The notes under the pieces are model-generated. The model saw only the letters and a program-made list of their open reading frames with translations, searched no databases and was not told the origin of the DNA. The position numbers and the translations under genes are program-made. Positions 45,651 to 56,362 of a stretch of DNA of 64,000 bases are shown piece by piece (the first letter of the stretch is position 1; the number at the start of each line of letters is the position of its first letter). The DNA is taken from assembly GCA_011800155.1 (NCBI GenBank), contig CM022375.1, positions 558,001 to 622,000 on the forward strand. The letters are read 5' to 3'. The DNA is from Flammulina velutipes. Taxonomy: Eukaryota > Basidiomycota > Agaricomycetes > Agaricales > Physalacriaceae.

Positions 45651-46850
45651 TGGTTTACTGTATTTTACCCGCCACAGGAGCGGCCGCCACGTTGGCAGGC
45701 CCCGTGAACCTCATTGTGCCCTGGGCCATATGGCCTTCATCATTCTTAGCCAGGTATTTGTCCTGGATGCACCCAATGAGGAGTGGCGTACCGCGCGGGC
45801 ACACAGCTCCTGAGTGATCCAAGGTCAGCTGGCATGCTTGTTCCATGTGTATCTCTCCATTCTTAGGTGATCCATGCAGGCCTTCAATTAGCACCCACAT
45901 GGTCCCTGTTGCCTTGTGTTTTTCCTCTCTCGATAGAGAGGCCTTATTTCCAATAATGCCCCGCCCAGGAGTCGGGCCCGTCGTGTTGGCGGCTCAACTC
46001 CTAGGTGGGTCCTACAGTGCCTCTGGCGCTTCCTATGCAGAGCCCGAATGCTATCCAACAGAGGGACTTGGGTTTCTGTGCTCGATCTGGAAGATCTGCC
46101 CGATCTGGATTATATTGATGAGATCCAGGGAGTCGGAGCGTGATTCAGGAATAAGGTTTACTTCCCCTGAGATCATGACTCATGACGCAACATGCCTTTG
46201 ATGGATTCGATGGTCGATCTCCGTCCTCTACGTTTTGGTGGCTAAGTCCGTCCAAGTGTGGCGGGTGGTTCGTGAACTGTCCTTGGAAGAGTGGGATCCT
46301 TATTTCTAAGTACCCGACACGATGGCGGGTGCAAGACTGAGTACTGGTTTTATTGATCGACCTAAGTCGAGTTACTTGTATTGTAGTTTTAGGTTCCTCC
46401 CGCTTCGAGAGCGGGGTCGATTGCCTGGCTGAACCAGTGCATGACTTCAAGGTTCCAAGGATGAGTCCCAGTAACAAGGACCTTCTCCGTACTGCTAGCC
46501 TGGTGTGGAGTGGTATATTTCGTCCATAATGCCTTCTTCCTATGTCCATTCTGACTTGTTTGCCTTGTACCAAATCACAAAATATGGGGGCTTTGCCCAT
46601 CCAAATATTACAAGGTGTATCATCTCCCCTTGACTTATTTGATGTCGTCCCCGACATCCTCTGCCTTCTACCTTTGGTAGAATACAGGGTCATCATATAA
46701 CTCCAGATTTGGGTTCTACTTAGATCGACCCGATTCTGAAGCGGGCCCGATCTGATTATTCTAAGTCCTGGCTTAAAAGCTGGTGTAGGCGCGCCGCTTC
46801 GTTGGCGCGTCCACTACAACTCTTATCCAACTTCTGTCTTTTCTGCATAA
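45651..46850. other. Leader region without a firm gene
   Basis: Short frames on both strands lack signatures. A 6-bp-arm CCCGCT/AGCGGG hairpin lies at 46399-46415, and a related GGCGCGCCGCTTCGTTGGCGCG stem precedes the start codon at 46851. A promoter function for the next gene is plausible but not shown. Confidence 0.35.
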
Positions 46851-48274
46851 TGGCTCCTCCTAAAACCCCGCACTGGACTACTATTCGCCCCCTGCTGGCA
46901 GTCGATCCAGTGACCGTTGCTCCTGAGGTTACGCAGTTTCGTGCGGAGCTGGGACCCGCTATCTCTGAGTTCATCATGAACTACGCGGTCCCCACTCATG
47001 TCGAGGGTGTCATCAAGGACGCGATCGAACAACTTTCTGGACCGATTATGGCCATCATTCGTTCGTCTAACATGCCGGATATCGCTCTGGAAGCCCGCGT
47101 GGACTCTCGCTTCTTTCCCAAGTCTTGCTGGCGTGTTCACGCCTCTTACGGCTGTCACTAGTCGACACACCGACTTCATAGCGCCTAAGTTGCCCGACTT
47201 TCACCCTTTGCACTTCAACCAGCGGTCCTTTAACTCGAAAGGAAAAGGACCCGCTAAGGAGGCGGCTCCAAAAGTCGATATCCCTAAGGATCCTCCTAAA
47301 GGCAAGCCCGCTGCTAAGAAAGTACACTATTGTTTCCTTACTGTGTTTCTGGTTTCTAAGTCGTTTCCCAGGGTGGGAAGATGGTTAAGTCGCCAGCGGT
47401 GATCGATGAGAAGTTGGAGGCCGTTGGGGAAGCGGCTATGCCTCCTCCTGAGGACTGTGGTAAGTTCCCCTTCTCCAACTTTCACAATCTGTGTTTTAAC
47501 CCCGACACCTTCTCTTTCGCTAAGATATGGACGACGGTCTGTCTGAATCCGATCTTGCTTCGGACGACGTGAGCTTATTTCACGATTTTTCTAGACTTGG
47601 ACTCGTTGACAGTCCCCTTGCAGGATTTGTCCATTATCGACGGCAACAGTGTTACTGGTACCGACTTGGTTCCTCTCGAGGTAATGTCTTCGACTCGGGC
47701 TGATTTTCTACTTTGGGTGCTGACTTGTTCGTAGTCGCCTCCCTCGGACTCGAAGCGCACGGTATTTTACCTTCCCTACGTGTTCGTCCCAGGTATGCTG
47801 ACTTCTTCCCGGGAATACCAGAAGGCCTTAGACATTCTGGGTTCTTCCGTGAACTTCGTCGAACCCGCTCCCGCTGCTCATAAGCGCAAGGCTACTGCCG
47901 AGAACTCTAGTCGTCCCCGGAAGAGTCCTAAGCCTTCGTCTTTCCATATCGACCAGGCTTTCCTAGACCAGCTTGCTGGAGGTAAGCCAGTTGTCTTGGT
48001 TTCGATGTACACCCGCTAACTTGGCGGGTCCGCTTTGTTAGCGGGTCCTATTATTCAGAGCTATGCTTTGTCGGTCGTTCGCGTACTCAAGCAGGTTAAT
48101 CGCCTTGCCGAGCTCAACGAGTTTCCTCGTGAGGCTAGCGCTTCGCTTTTGTCGACGGAGCAGTCCTACCGCTTGGACTTGGTTCGGATCTTGAACCACG
48201 TCCACGGTGAGATCCAGGCTTTCAATCGTACCAAGGATCTGTATGTAGGCACGGTGAAGTCCTTGCTAGACTAG
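46851..48274 (+). CDS. Uncharacterised agaricomycete protein A (multi-exon)
   Basis: It starts MAPPKTPHWTTIRPLLAVDP. The first exon has VPTHVEGVIKDAIEQLSGPI. A one-base frame change near 47118 is needed to continue into SLAGVFTPLTAVTSRHTDFI. A Lys/Pro-rich linker follows with introns near 47321-47371, 47462-47524, 47571-47624 and 47679-47734. Then come FVPGMLTSSREYQKALDILG, a nuclear-localisation-like KRKATAENSSRPRKSPKP, and a final helical part RLAELNEFPREASASLLSTE then QSYRLDLVRILNHVH. The stop is at 48272-48274. This architecture recurs in Agaricomycetes as a repeated family of unknown function. In context it looks like cargo or a structural protein of a retroelement. The frame change may be a real mutation. 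Confidence 0.55.
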
Positions 48275-48757
48275 TCTCTCCTTCGATTTGGACATTCCGC
48301 TGTAGATCCCTCAATACTCTTTCCATGATCTGTAGTTCGTTGGGCACGTCCCTGTTGCAGCTAGTTACTGTATTCCCTCTTTCGTTCATCATTCGCCTCG
48401 TAACTAGACTCTAAATTTGCAATATGTTTTGTCTCATGTCTCGCTGTGCTACCAACTGAATCTACACGATAGAGTTCCTGTCCGCCATGTTAGCGGGGCC
48501 TAATTTTCGTCCTTGACCCGTTTTGATAGCGGGTGGTCAAGTCCCTGCGCATATCCTGGTGGAAGGTCACTTGGTGGTGTCCATCCGCACCCTCTAGGTC
48601 CTCGTATTGGCAATACTACTCAGCGTAGCTGTGTGGTAAGGCCTTGCCTCATTGCATTCGATGGCCGTTGCGGATCCGTTTGTTATTGCGGGGCCCGATA
48701 GTATAGCGGGCGTGCACCTTTATAAACTCGCAACGTCCTCTCGAATCCTTATCCAAC
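48275..48757. other. Spacer between genes A and B with hairpins
   Basis: There is no gene. Three CCCG/CGGG stems recur: around 48484-48500, 48518-48537 and 48690-48711. A TTTATAAACTCGC block at about 48719 may be the core promoter of gene B. Confidence 0.4.
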
Positions 48758-50006
48758 ATGGAGCAGAATCTTGCATTAATCCCTCCCTGGACCAACTTCA
48801 AGCTTACTTTTCTCCCAGGCCTTTCTGACCGCTTTTCCCGTCAAGCCGTCGGTTTCTTAGAGGCTGAAGCGGGTCTAGTCGTGGCCTTGTCGATGTACCG
48901 TGCTACGTTTAGCTTCCCTATCGTAGCCACGCCTTTCGACGTCTTGGATCTTTCTTCCTTTCATACTTCCCCGACTGAGGACTTGTCCTTGGGTGTGAGC
49001 AAACTGCTCGACGCACCCACTTTGCGCTTCATGATTCAATGTTTGGTGGGTTTCGTCTTCTGTCCCCTGTTTTCCTGGTTCTGACTTAGATATAGATTCG
49101 CTCGATGGCTATCTGGGAGATCGAAGATCCCAACCTCAAGACGGGTCAGGCCTACAACATTGCTTTGTTGTATGTCTGCTGCCTTCGTCTTGTTTCTAAC
49201 TGGTTTGGGATGCGGCAGGGTTCCGTGGTACTCGATGGTCTTCACTTTGAAGACCTCATCCCCGCCCGCTTCCGTCATCCCGAGCGGTATTTTGCTAAGA
49301 TGATGGAAGAGGCATTGGGTGACTTCGCCGTACATTTGTTCACCCGCTTTTCAGTCAGAGGTCTAATTGTATCCTTGTCAGACATCCGTTCTCCTTGGTT
49401 TTCACCTTGGGGCTGAGGACTCCTTGGGAGGGATCGTTGCCAACTGCGATGTAGTGAACAACTTGCCCCTTCCTTTGGGTCAATTGTCCCCCGTTGACCA
49501 GGCACTTGTCCTTTGGTGGCCCCACTTCTTAGCGGCTAATCGATTCCCTCATTTCTGCGACACTCGTCCTATCATGTATGAGCGCGTTATCACAACGGGT
49601 CTCGCTGCCCACTTGGACTTCGCTCCCGTGTTAGCCATGGATCGTGACTTCGACGAAACTACCAATCCCATTGCTCCTTCAGCTTCTGTTCCACCTCCTC
49701 ACACCGTTGCTTGGATGGGTAGTCCAGTCGCTGTGGAGGTGGCCCAGTCTGTCTTGACTGAACCCGCTATAGTAGCGGCCGCTCCCGTTTCGGGACCCGC
49801 TATCGAAGCGGAGAGTCAAGCTCCACCTTCTATGGTCTTTGTTGGTGCCTTTAGCTTTTTCTCGTGCCATCCTTTGTTTGCTGACGACCTGGTATTGCTT
49901 GCAGAAACATTTTAACAAGTGTGGCGAGCGTATGTGCTTTTGCGCTCCCCTCGAATATCCTGATGAGTCCTGTGTCGAGTACTGGGGTGTTCCTGATTTT
50001 CTCTAA
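48758..50006 (+). CDS. Uncharacterised agaricomycete protein B
   Basis: It starts MEQNLALIPPWTNFKLTFLP. Exons are separated by introns near 49046-49096 (GTGGGT to TAG), about 49357-49382 and about 49836-49905. Mostly helical segments include AYNIALLYVCCLRLVSNWFG and PERYFAKMMEEALGDFAVHL. A Pro/Ala-rich linker is encoded partly by CCCGCTA hairpins (49760-49810). A Cys-containing end follows (KCGERMCFCAPLEYPDESCV) and the stop is TAA at 50004-50006. Same strand as gene A and divergent from gene C. No domain was recognised. Confidence 0.5.
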
Positions 50007-50570
50007 CTTCTTTCGTGACTTGTTCGTTTCTTATTTCTAATGCCTTAGTCATAGTGGCGCTTTTGAATAGCTATTTTTGTCCTTCTATATTTCTCCAAGT
50101 CCAATTTTCCACTTAGATCCTATTTACTTCTTCGTTTGCGGGCGTCTCCTCTTGACTTATATGGTTTGACGTCCCGCTTATCTCTTATAGTTTTACTAGT
50201 TCGCTCAATATATTGTTGAATGAACCACTTAGAGTCCGAAGACCCGACCCGCTATCGGGTCGGGTGCCAATTCCTTGTGTGGCGCAGCCTATTTTTCTTG
50301 CCTTTCTTGTACTTTCTTAGATGTCCGACAATTTAGTGGGTTCGCGCTTTCGGTCTCGTTTTTATCCAAGAATTTACAAGCCATTTATTTATATATATAG
50401 CTTTCTATATAATATTTGCCCTAGGGCCCAAAGAAAAGAAGACCCCTCGAGGCCCAAAGAAAACCACAGTACGTACACAGTCCATATTCTGGCGTACTAA
50501 GTCCCATTTGTAAATAAAACGTCTAGTCCGTTTCTATAGAGTCCAAAGGAACTTGGGCCTGCCCAAGTTC
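50007..50570. other. Convergent intergenic region
   Basis: It lies between the 3' ends of genes B and C. It holds a perfect 10-bp-arm hairpin at 50242-50265 (ACCCGACCCG/CGGGTCGGGT, loop CTAT) and a direct repeat GGCCCAAAGAAAA (about 50426 and 50452). There is also an AT-rich run at 50385-50415. No ORF. Confidence 0.5.
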
Positions 50571-52556
50571 CTACTTCTCTTTGCCTTTGCCTTTGCTTTT
50601 CCCCTTCTTCTCCTTGGGGGCCTTGGCCTTTCCCTTTCCTTTCGGATCGCCCATTTCTTCGTCGTCGTCGTCGTCGTCGCTGCTTTCCTCGTAGTCATAC
50701 TTCCCTCGCTCCAACTTGCGCAGTATCTCTGATGTATCCCCGCCAGTCAAGATGATGGAGAGGGCCGCCTCGAGGTTGGGGATGACGGCTTCCGACAGTC
50801 TGACGGTTTCCTCGAGAGTCGTCAGCCTGTCCCTTAGTGTTGCCACCTCCTTCTCCAGTTCCTGGACTCGAAGTTGGGCCTCGTCTTTGAGGAGGCAAGG
50901 GTCCTCGGGATCCAGCTTCAGACACCCTTTCTTCGCGTACGCACATTCCACGCACGAGCGATTCAAGCCTTCGAACTTGCAGTGGATGCCCCTCTTGAAG
51001 CACTTCCGGCAGAGGATCTGCTGGTGGTGGAAGGGGTCGTGCTTGTCGCGGGCAGGAAGCATGGGCCGACGCCCCGTGGGGTTGACGGCGACCGTCCGTG
51101 GCTTCCGTTTCTTCTTTGGCTCGGCTTGGTCGTCATCGAGTTTTCGCTTAGACGACGAGGCCTCCGGTTGGGAGGCGGGTTTTACGACGCGCGCCCGACC
51201 AGCAGGCGGGGCCGACGTTGAAGCGGCCGTCTTGTTTTTCCTGGCCTCGCGGGCCTCTGCTCGAGCCGCTTCCTCAGCCGTTGGTTGCTTCTAGAGCGTT
51301 GGTTAGTCTTATCCACTTGACTTATTCAAGTGGAAACCAACTAACCTTGGCTTTAGCCACCTCTGGCCTTGTCTTCGTCAGTCTTCTCCGCTTCTTCGGA
51401 GGACTGGGCTGCTTCGACTCCTCAGAGTCGTCCTCTTCCTGTTCTTCAACCTCCATCTCCTTCCTCTTCTTCGCTACCGGTACCCACACAGGTGTCTTGA
51501 GGATCGCTGGTCCCCATGTCCTCTTCTTTGGTGAGTCCCCCTGCGTTGGCCTTTCCAGTTTTCGCTTCTTTGACGCCGGTTTGGGTGCCGTCGACGTCGT
51601 TGGAATTGGCGGCGCCGGTGCTGCTTCCGGGGGTGTTGCCATCCTGGGCGGCGTACCCGTCGGGGGCGACCAGATCCAAGGCGATTCCACGGTTGGCGGC
51701 GACCAGAAGGAGGGTGGTATCAGAAGTGGCGGTCCCGCCGGCGGTATCTCTGTTGCAGCTGGAGGTGTCCCAGCGACAGACGGAGAAGCAGGGGGTGAGG
51801 TCGTTGTTGGCGGCGTAGGCTGCAGCCAGGGCTGCGGGGAGGGTGGTGGGATCGGGACTGGGAACCATGTGGGCCCAAATAGCGATCCCGTCATCGAGGG
51901 CAGCGAGCCCAGACGGAGTGGCAGCCTTGGTGGTGACTGCGGAACAGGAGGGGGCATTGCCCTCGCAAAGTCGATCTCGATGGCGGTGAGACCGTCGTCG
52001 CGATCTGGATCTGCAGGAGGTTCACCTCCCGTAGATCCCTTCGCCTTTCCTCCAGCTGGTTCCGGTGAGGAGGTACTCATCAACTGGTCGACCTCCTCGT
52101 CCTCGTCTTCCTCTTCGTCCGTGGACACGTAGTCCAGGCCTATGGACTTGGTTGACGCGTCGCCGACGCGTCATCCGACGTAGTCATGCCTGACTCCGTC
52201 TTGTCCAACACACTTGGAGACATTGGCGCCGCTGCCGGGCTGGCTGGTGGGGTTGGCGACTTGGGTGGCGGCGTAGGCGCTCGTTCCTCTGGCTGCGGCG
52301 AACTTGCCTCCGATTGTGCCGGCAGGAATAGAGGGGTCGTCGTTCCAGGTTCCGTGGTCGGTTCTGCAGGAGGAGAACCAGGAGCAGACGAGACCGCGAC
52401 AGTTGGCTCAGGCGCGGGCGACATAGCCGCGGGTGGTTCAGGCGCGGGCGACATAGCAGCGGGCAGTTCAGGCGTGGGCGACATCGTAGCGGCAGCTTCG
52501 GGGATCGATGAGACAGCGACGGGTGGCAGTGGCGAGGGCGAGGCAGGTGCGGACAT
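50571..52556 (-). CDS. Zn2Cys6-cluster protein C with a Pro-rich N-terminus
   Basis: It starts MSAPASPSPLPPVAVSS (52556) and has a long Pro/Ala/Ser disordered region. A frame change at about 52154-52172 coincides with an 11-bp tandem duplication (GACGCGTC twice). The next frame (52128-51322) is Pro-rich, with nuclear-localisation-like KKRRRL. After an intron (about 51345-51295) a basic Lys/Arg stretch leads to MLPARDKHDPFHHQQILCRK. The cysteines CX2CX6CX8CX2CX6C (about 51008-50920) fit a fungal Zn(II)2Cys6 cluster. A coiled coil follows (VQELEKEVATLRDRLTTLEE), then an acidic and Lys/Gly tail. The stop is at 50571. DNA binding is inferred. It could regulate the element or act as its nucleic-acid-binding protein. 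Confidence 0.6.
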
Positions 52557-53071
52557 GTTCTGGTTTACGATGTGGTGGTTGAAAAGAAAGAGGGTAACAT
52601 TAAAGTCCCTCTTTCTCACACTACCGGGGTCCGGTCCGGTGTTTAATGGATCGCCCATCAAAACATCTAAGGCGAGTCAATTTCTTCCCTTTTTGGATTG
52701 CTATTGATGCCCTGTCCCTTTCCTTGTTCGCTTCCGCCCGTTTCGGTCCCGTTGAGTCCCTGAGCTCGATTCTTTCTTTCTTTTTACTAGCCTTATACAA
52801 GCCGACACCTCCTTGTCTTCCAATGCTGTTATGCCTGGCAACCAGTCTTCTATTTGATTGGTTTTGGACGTGTCTTGTCATGTGATGCGTCATGTGCTCT
52901 CACCTGACTCGAGTCGATTTCCGATTTCCACCCGCTATGTTGGCGGGTGTTCTGACTGCCCGCTATATAGGCGGCTGACGATAAATCTTAACAAAATTTA
53001 AAATTTTGGCCCATATAACGCCTCTATATCCCCTACCAAGGAAAATAGATGGTGTCCGCACCATCTGTTCC
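52557..53071. other. Spacer between gene C and the Ty3 pol 3' end
   Basis: There is no gene. Hairpins ACCCGC/GCGGGT (52930-52948) and CCGCTATATAGGCGG (52960-52974) are present, followed by an AT-rich tract. A small GGTGTCCGCACC stem lies next to the integrase stop. This is a possible gene C promoter and pol 3' region. No LTR was identified. Confidence 0.4.
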
Positions 53072-54104
53072 CTACGTAGTTTTATTTACCAAGTCGAGTA
53101 CTCGCCCGACACTATCGCGGATCCTATGTAGCCTCTTGAAAAATACATCTCCCAGTTGTTTTGGGTCCTTTCTCGAGTAGAAAGGGATCACTCTAAACTG
53201 GGCTATCTTATCTTTCAATATCGAGCCATCCAGTTCACACAGTACGTAGTTCCCAGCCGTTGTTCGAGAAATAACAGTGTATGGACCCATGAATCTTTCT
53301 TTGAACTTTGAATTTAATTCGTCTTCGATGCGCGTATTGCGCACCAGTACCAGTTCACCTGTTTTGAACTTGTACTTTGGAATTCTATTCTTATATTCTT
53401 CCATGAATCTTTCCGCTGCTCTTTTCTTGGCTTCTGTTACACGCTGTTTCATTTTCTTTACGTCTTCTTTGTGTTTTATCAACTGAGTTGCTCGATACGC
53501 TATCAAGTCGGAGTGTGAAATCAACGTATCTGGAATATCTACAAGCCAAGTGGCTTCTTCGATATCAAGTGGTAACACTGGTTCACATCCTGTTACTGCG
53601 TAAAACGGTGAATGACCCAAAGTCCTTTTAACCGTTATCCTTTCGGCCCATAGTACTTCATGTAGGAAAGCGGGCCATTCCTCTGGATGGCCTTTGCACA
53701 CTTTAAACAATGATTGTCTAATGTCCCAGTGCCCTCTTTCCACTTTTCCATTGGCCTGTTTGTTATAGGGAGTGATTAGAATCCCTTTAACACCATACTT
53801 AGCCTCGATATGGACCATTGCCTTCTTGATAGCGGGTTCATTATCGGTGACTATCTGCTTTATACAACCCCATCTACACAATATGTCTTCGAAAATCCAA
53901 TCCCCTAAGGTCTCGGCATTCTCGTTGATTCACGCTCTAGCCTCTGGCCATCCAGTCAATCCACATCGTGCTACTGTGACTGCATTATATCCTGAGTACT
54001 TCTTTCGAGCTCCAGTGCCGCCAGAAGTCGGCATTCTGAAAGTGTCTACAAACACTGTTTCATAGATCCCTGGTGTAGAGTTCTATGTGTGGTAGTAAGG
54101 TTTC
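53072..54104 (-). pseudogene. Ty3 integrase part (downstream of the 54.1-56.1 kb Pol)
   Basis: The first catalytic Asp is in FVDTFRMPTSGG and the second in IVTDNEPAIKKAM. The Glu is in NKQANGKVERGHWDIRQSLF. Then come WAERITVKRTLGHSPFYAVT and a C-terminal SH3-like FKTGELVLVRNTRIEDELNS followed by FMGPYTVISRT. An in-frame TGA at about 53932-53934 (EARA*INENAE) breaks it. The N-terminal H2C2 zinc finger expected between RNase H and the core is missing. It ends at 53072. Confidence 0.8.
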
Positions 54105-56102
54105 TCATAGCTGTTCCCTAGCTGATCGTTCTAGTTCAGGGAACTCGTCGATAGCTACCCATTTTTCCAAGTCCTCCACTGCCATAGCAGCTAGTTGAGT
54201 GACTCTGTACTCTTCCTCGACTTCTGTCGGGGTTTCTTCTACTAAGTCCTCCTGGTTCTCTTCTGGTTCGCTAACTTCGAAGAGATATCCAGTCCTAGTG
54301 TCTATGTTGTCTTTGAAGTCTTCGAAGGGTAGAGGTTTGTCTTCCTCCGCTAAGTTAGCGGGTTCCTCATATTCGAAGGTCGATAGCTCCTCTTCGTACT
54401 CGTCCCCTGGTGGACTTGGAATGATCACATCGTTTGGCGATGCTACCCTTCTACTGAGTCCATCTGGGCCATGTACTTTCCCAGGTACGTGTACTAGGGT
54501 GAAGTGGAACATCAAGATTTCTTCTGCCCAGTGTTGTAGATTCCCATTGGTTAGAGAGTCTATGTTGGACAACATTCCTTTGATGTACTTTGCATTGACT
54601 TCAATCTTCAATTTCCTACATCCAAGTAAATAATACTTGCAAGCCATTAACACACGGTGCAGACCAAACAACTCCCGCTTTGATTGCGAGTACCTGGCTT
54701 CCCGCTCGTCCAAGGTTATAGATAAGAACTTAGCAAAATAGTGTTTCTTAGGGTACTCTGGATCCTCTTGGGACAGATAAAACCCAACCGCCATGTAAGG
54801 GGTATCGACCGACAAGATAACGGGTGTTGGCCAGTCATAATTCAGTGGTTTCAACATGGGGCTTGTTTCCAACGCTCTTTTGAGTGCATCCATTGACACT
54901 TGTTCCTCCTCTCCCCAGACGAATGGTACTCCATCCCTGGTGAGTCTAGTCATAGCTAATGCTTTCTTTGAATAATCCTTGACAAAAGTTCGAAATACTC
55001 CCGCTGTCCCGAGAAATGAGCGGACATCTCTAAGACATTCGCACGGCAACCAGTCTGAGATGACTTTTACTCTATCTTCAGCTGGTTTCCGTCCTTCATA
55101 ACAACAAGTGTGTCCGACTACTACTGTTTCATTGGCACAGATTATTGCTTTGTGTCCTGAGAAAGTTCCACCCGAATATTTCATTCTTTGTATAATTCTA
55201 TTCATATTCACCATGTGTTCCCATACAAAACGGCGAATTCCTGGGTTTTCTGGAATGGTTTCGAAGTTCCCTTCCTTGTCCTGATACCTAGTGGCGGGTC
55301 CTCTTACAGGAACATCGTCAATATAGGGCCGTGTATATGTCGGGATTTCATCTTTGAGAATATGAGTGACATCCTCATGGAATATTGGAACTGAGTTTGT
55401 CCAACCCATGGGTAATGTCTTCAATCGCAAGGCCCCGTAGGGCGTCGAGAAGGTAGTCATGTCTCTAGATTTTTCGGACAAGTGGCGCTCATCATACCCT
55501 ACATACAAGTCCAAAGTTCCCCCACAGGCTCTTCCTGCGAATGCCTCCGCTAACTCTTCGGTAGCGGGTGGTAGACCAGAATGCGCTATGGTGACGGCAT
55601 TTAGCGGCTCCAAACTATGTACTAGTCGAAGTTTCTTGCCGTCCTTCTTTACCACGCAAAACCATCTCGAGCGATATGAGGAGTTCGAAGGCTCATATAC
55701 GCCTGAGTCTAGCTTATTTTTGATGATAGCGCAGACTTCATTAAAAATCCCTGGTGGGATTTTAATGTTCTTGAACACCCATGGTACATGTGGTATTACT
55801 GGCATATCTACAGGTGGAAAGAAGTCCTCTCGAAACCTTCCTTTCTCTGTCTCTTCCCAGGCAAAGCCTTGGTTCTGTTTACACATCAAGTCGTCAATCA
55901 AGTTCCTTTCCTGAGGCCACAGAAAATCCCCGACATGGTCTCTTTGGACTTGTTCACATCGTTCTTCTGTGTATCTTCCTGTCGGAGTGAAGCTTGGCGG
56001 GTTGGGATTTAACTCCAACATGCCTTCGAGTGGATCCCCGACAATATTGCGGATGATCCTGAACTCTTCGGGTAAGGTTCCCAGGTGAGGTTTGACTTTC
56101 AA
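54105..56102 (-). CDS. Ty3/gypsy reverse transcriptase-RNase H polyprotein segment, 665 aa
   Basis: A single open frame. Reverse transcriptase blocks are RSRWFCVVKKDGKKLRLVHS, GGTLDLYVGYDERHLSEKSR, TTFSTPYGALRLKTLPMGWT and TYTRPYIDDVPVRGP. The last is a YIDD catalytic box instead of the usual YVDD/YMDD. The connection domain has LRDVRSFLGTAGVFRTFVKD. RNase H has VILSVDTPYMAVGFYLSQED, YSQSKRELFGLHRVLMA and VHVPGKVHGPDGLSRR. The acidic C-terminus (about residues 570-640) ends REQL at a TGA (54105). This belongs to the agaricomycete Ty3 lineage in which integrase follows a long acidic spacer. Protease and Gag are not recognisable upstream, where X5 abuts at about 56255. It shares the dispersed CCCGCTA hairpins with genes A-C. 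Confidence 0.9.
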   Translation of the reverse strand: MKVKPHLGTLPEEFRIIRNIVGDPLEGMLELNPNPPSFTPTGRYTEERCEQVQRDHVGDFLWPQERNLIDDLMCKQNQGFAWEETEKGRFREDFFPPVDMPVIPHVPWVFKNIKIPPGIFNEVCAIIKNKLDSGVYEPSNSSYRSRWFCVVKKDGKKLRLVHSLEPLNAVTIAHSGLPPATEELAEAFAGRACGGTLDLYVGYDERHLSEKSRDMTTFSTPYGALRLKTLPMGWTNSVPIFHEDVTHILKDEIPTYTRPYIDDVPVRGPATRYQDKEGNFETIPENPGIRRFVWEHMVNMNRIIQRMKYSGGTFSGHKAIICANETVVVGHTCCYEGRKPAEDRVKVISDWLPCECLRDVRSFLGTAGVFRTFVKDYSKKALAMTRLTRDGVPFVWGEEEQVSMDALKRALETSPMLKPLNYDWPTPVILSVDTPYMAVGFYLSQEDPEYPKKHYFAKFLSITLDEREARYSQSKRELFGLHRVLMACKYYLLGCRKLKIEVNAKYIKGMLSNIDSLTNGNLQHWAEEILMFHFTLVHVPGKVHGPDGLSRRVASPNDVIIPSPPGDEYEEELSTFEYEEPANLAEEDKPLPFEDFKDNIDTRTGYLFEVSEPEENQEDLVEETPTEVEEEYRVTQLAAMAVEDLEKWVAIDEFPELERSAREQL

Positions 56103-56254
56103 TGCGACTGGTTTGTATTTCTTAAAGACCTCGATCTAACTATTCGTCTTTCCTACAGCGCACCTCGTCTCGCGTTGCAGCCACAATTTGCTGAAAAATG
56201 GTCAATTTCCAAATCTATCTGGCGCCATATGGACGCACTCTTCACCCAGAGAAG

Positions 56255-56362
56255 TAGGTATAACTAGTTATAGGCCTGCTGGCAGAGGGGGTCGTATATA
56301 GATATGGTCTTCTATTTAGAGGGTCTCTAAGTAGAGGTCAATAACTAGTTATGTGCACGCTC
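56255..56362 (+). repeat. Family X repeat X5, left piece
   Basis: ATAACTAGTTAT arms (56272-56352); reverse complement of 26199-26308. The repeat continues at 58156 after the nested Y2. Confidence 0.85.

Noticed and set aside
50716..52132. Long plus-strand ORFs (up to 304 aa, Gly/Ser-rich)
   Set aside because: They are antisense shadows of the Pro-rich, GC-rich minus-strand Zn2Cys6 gene.
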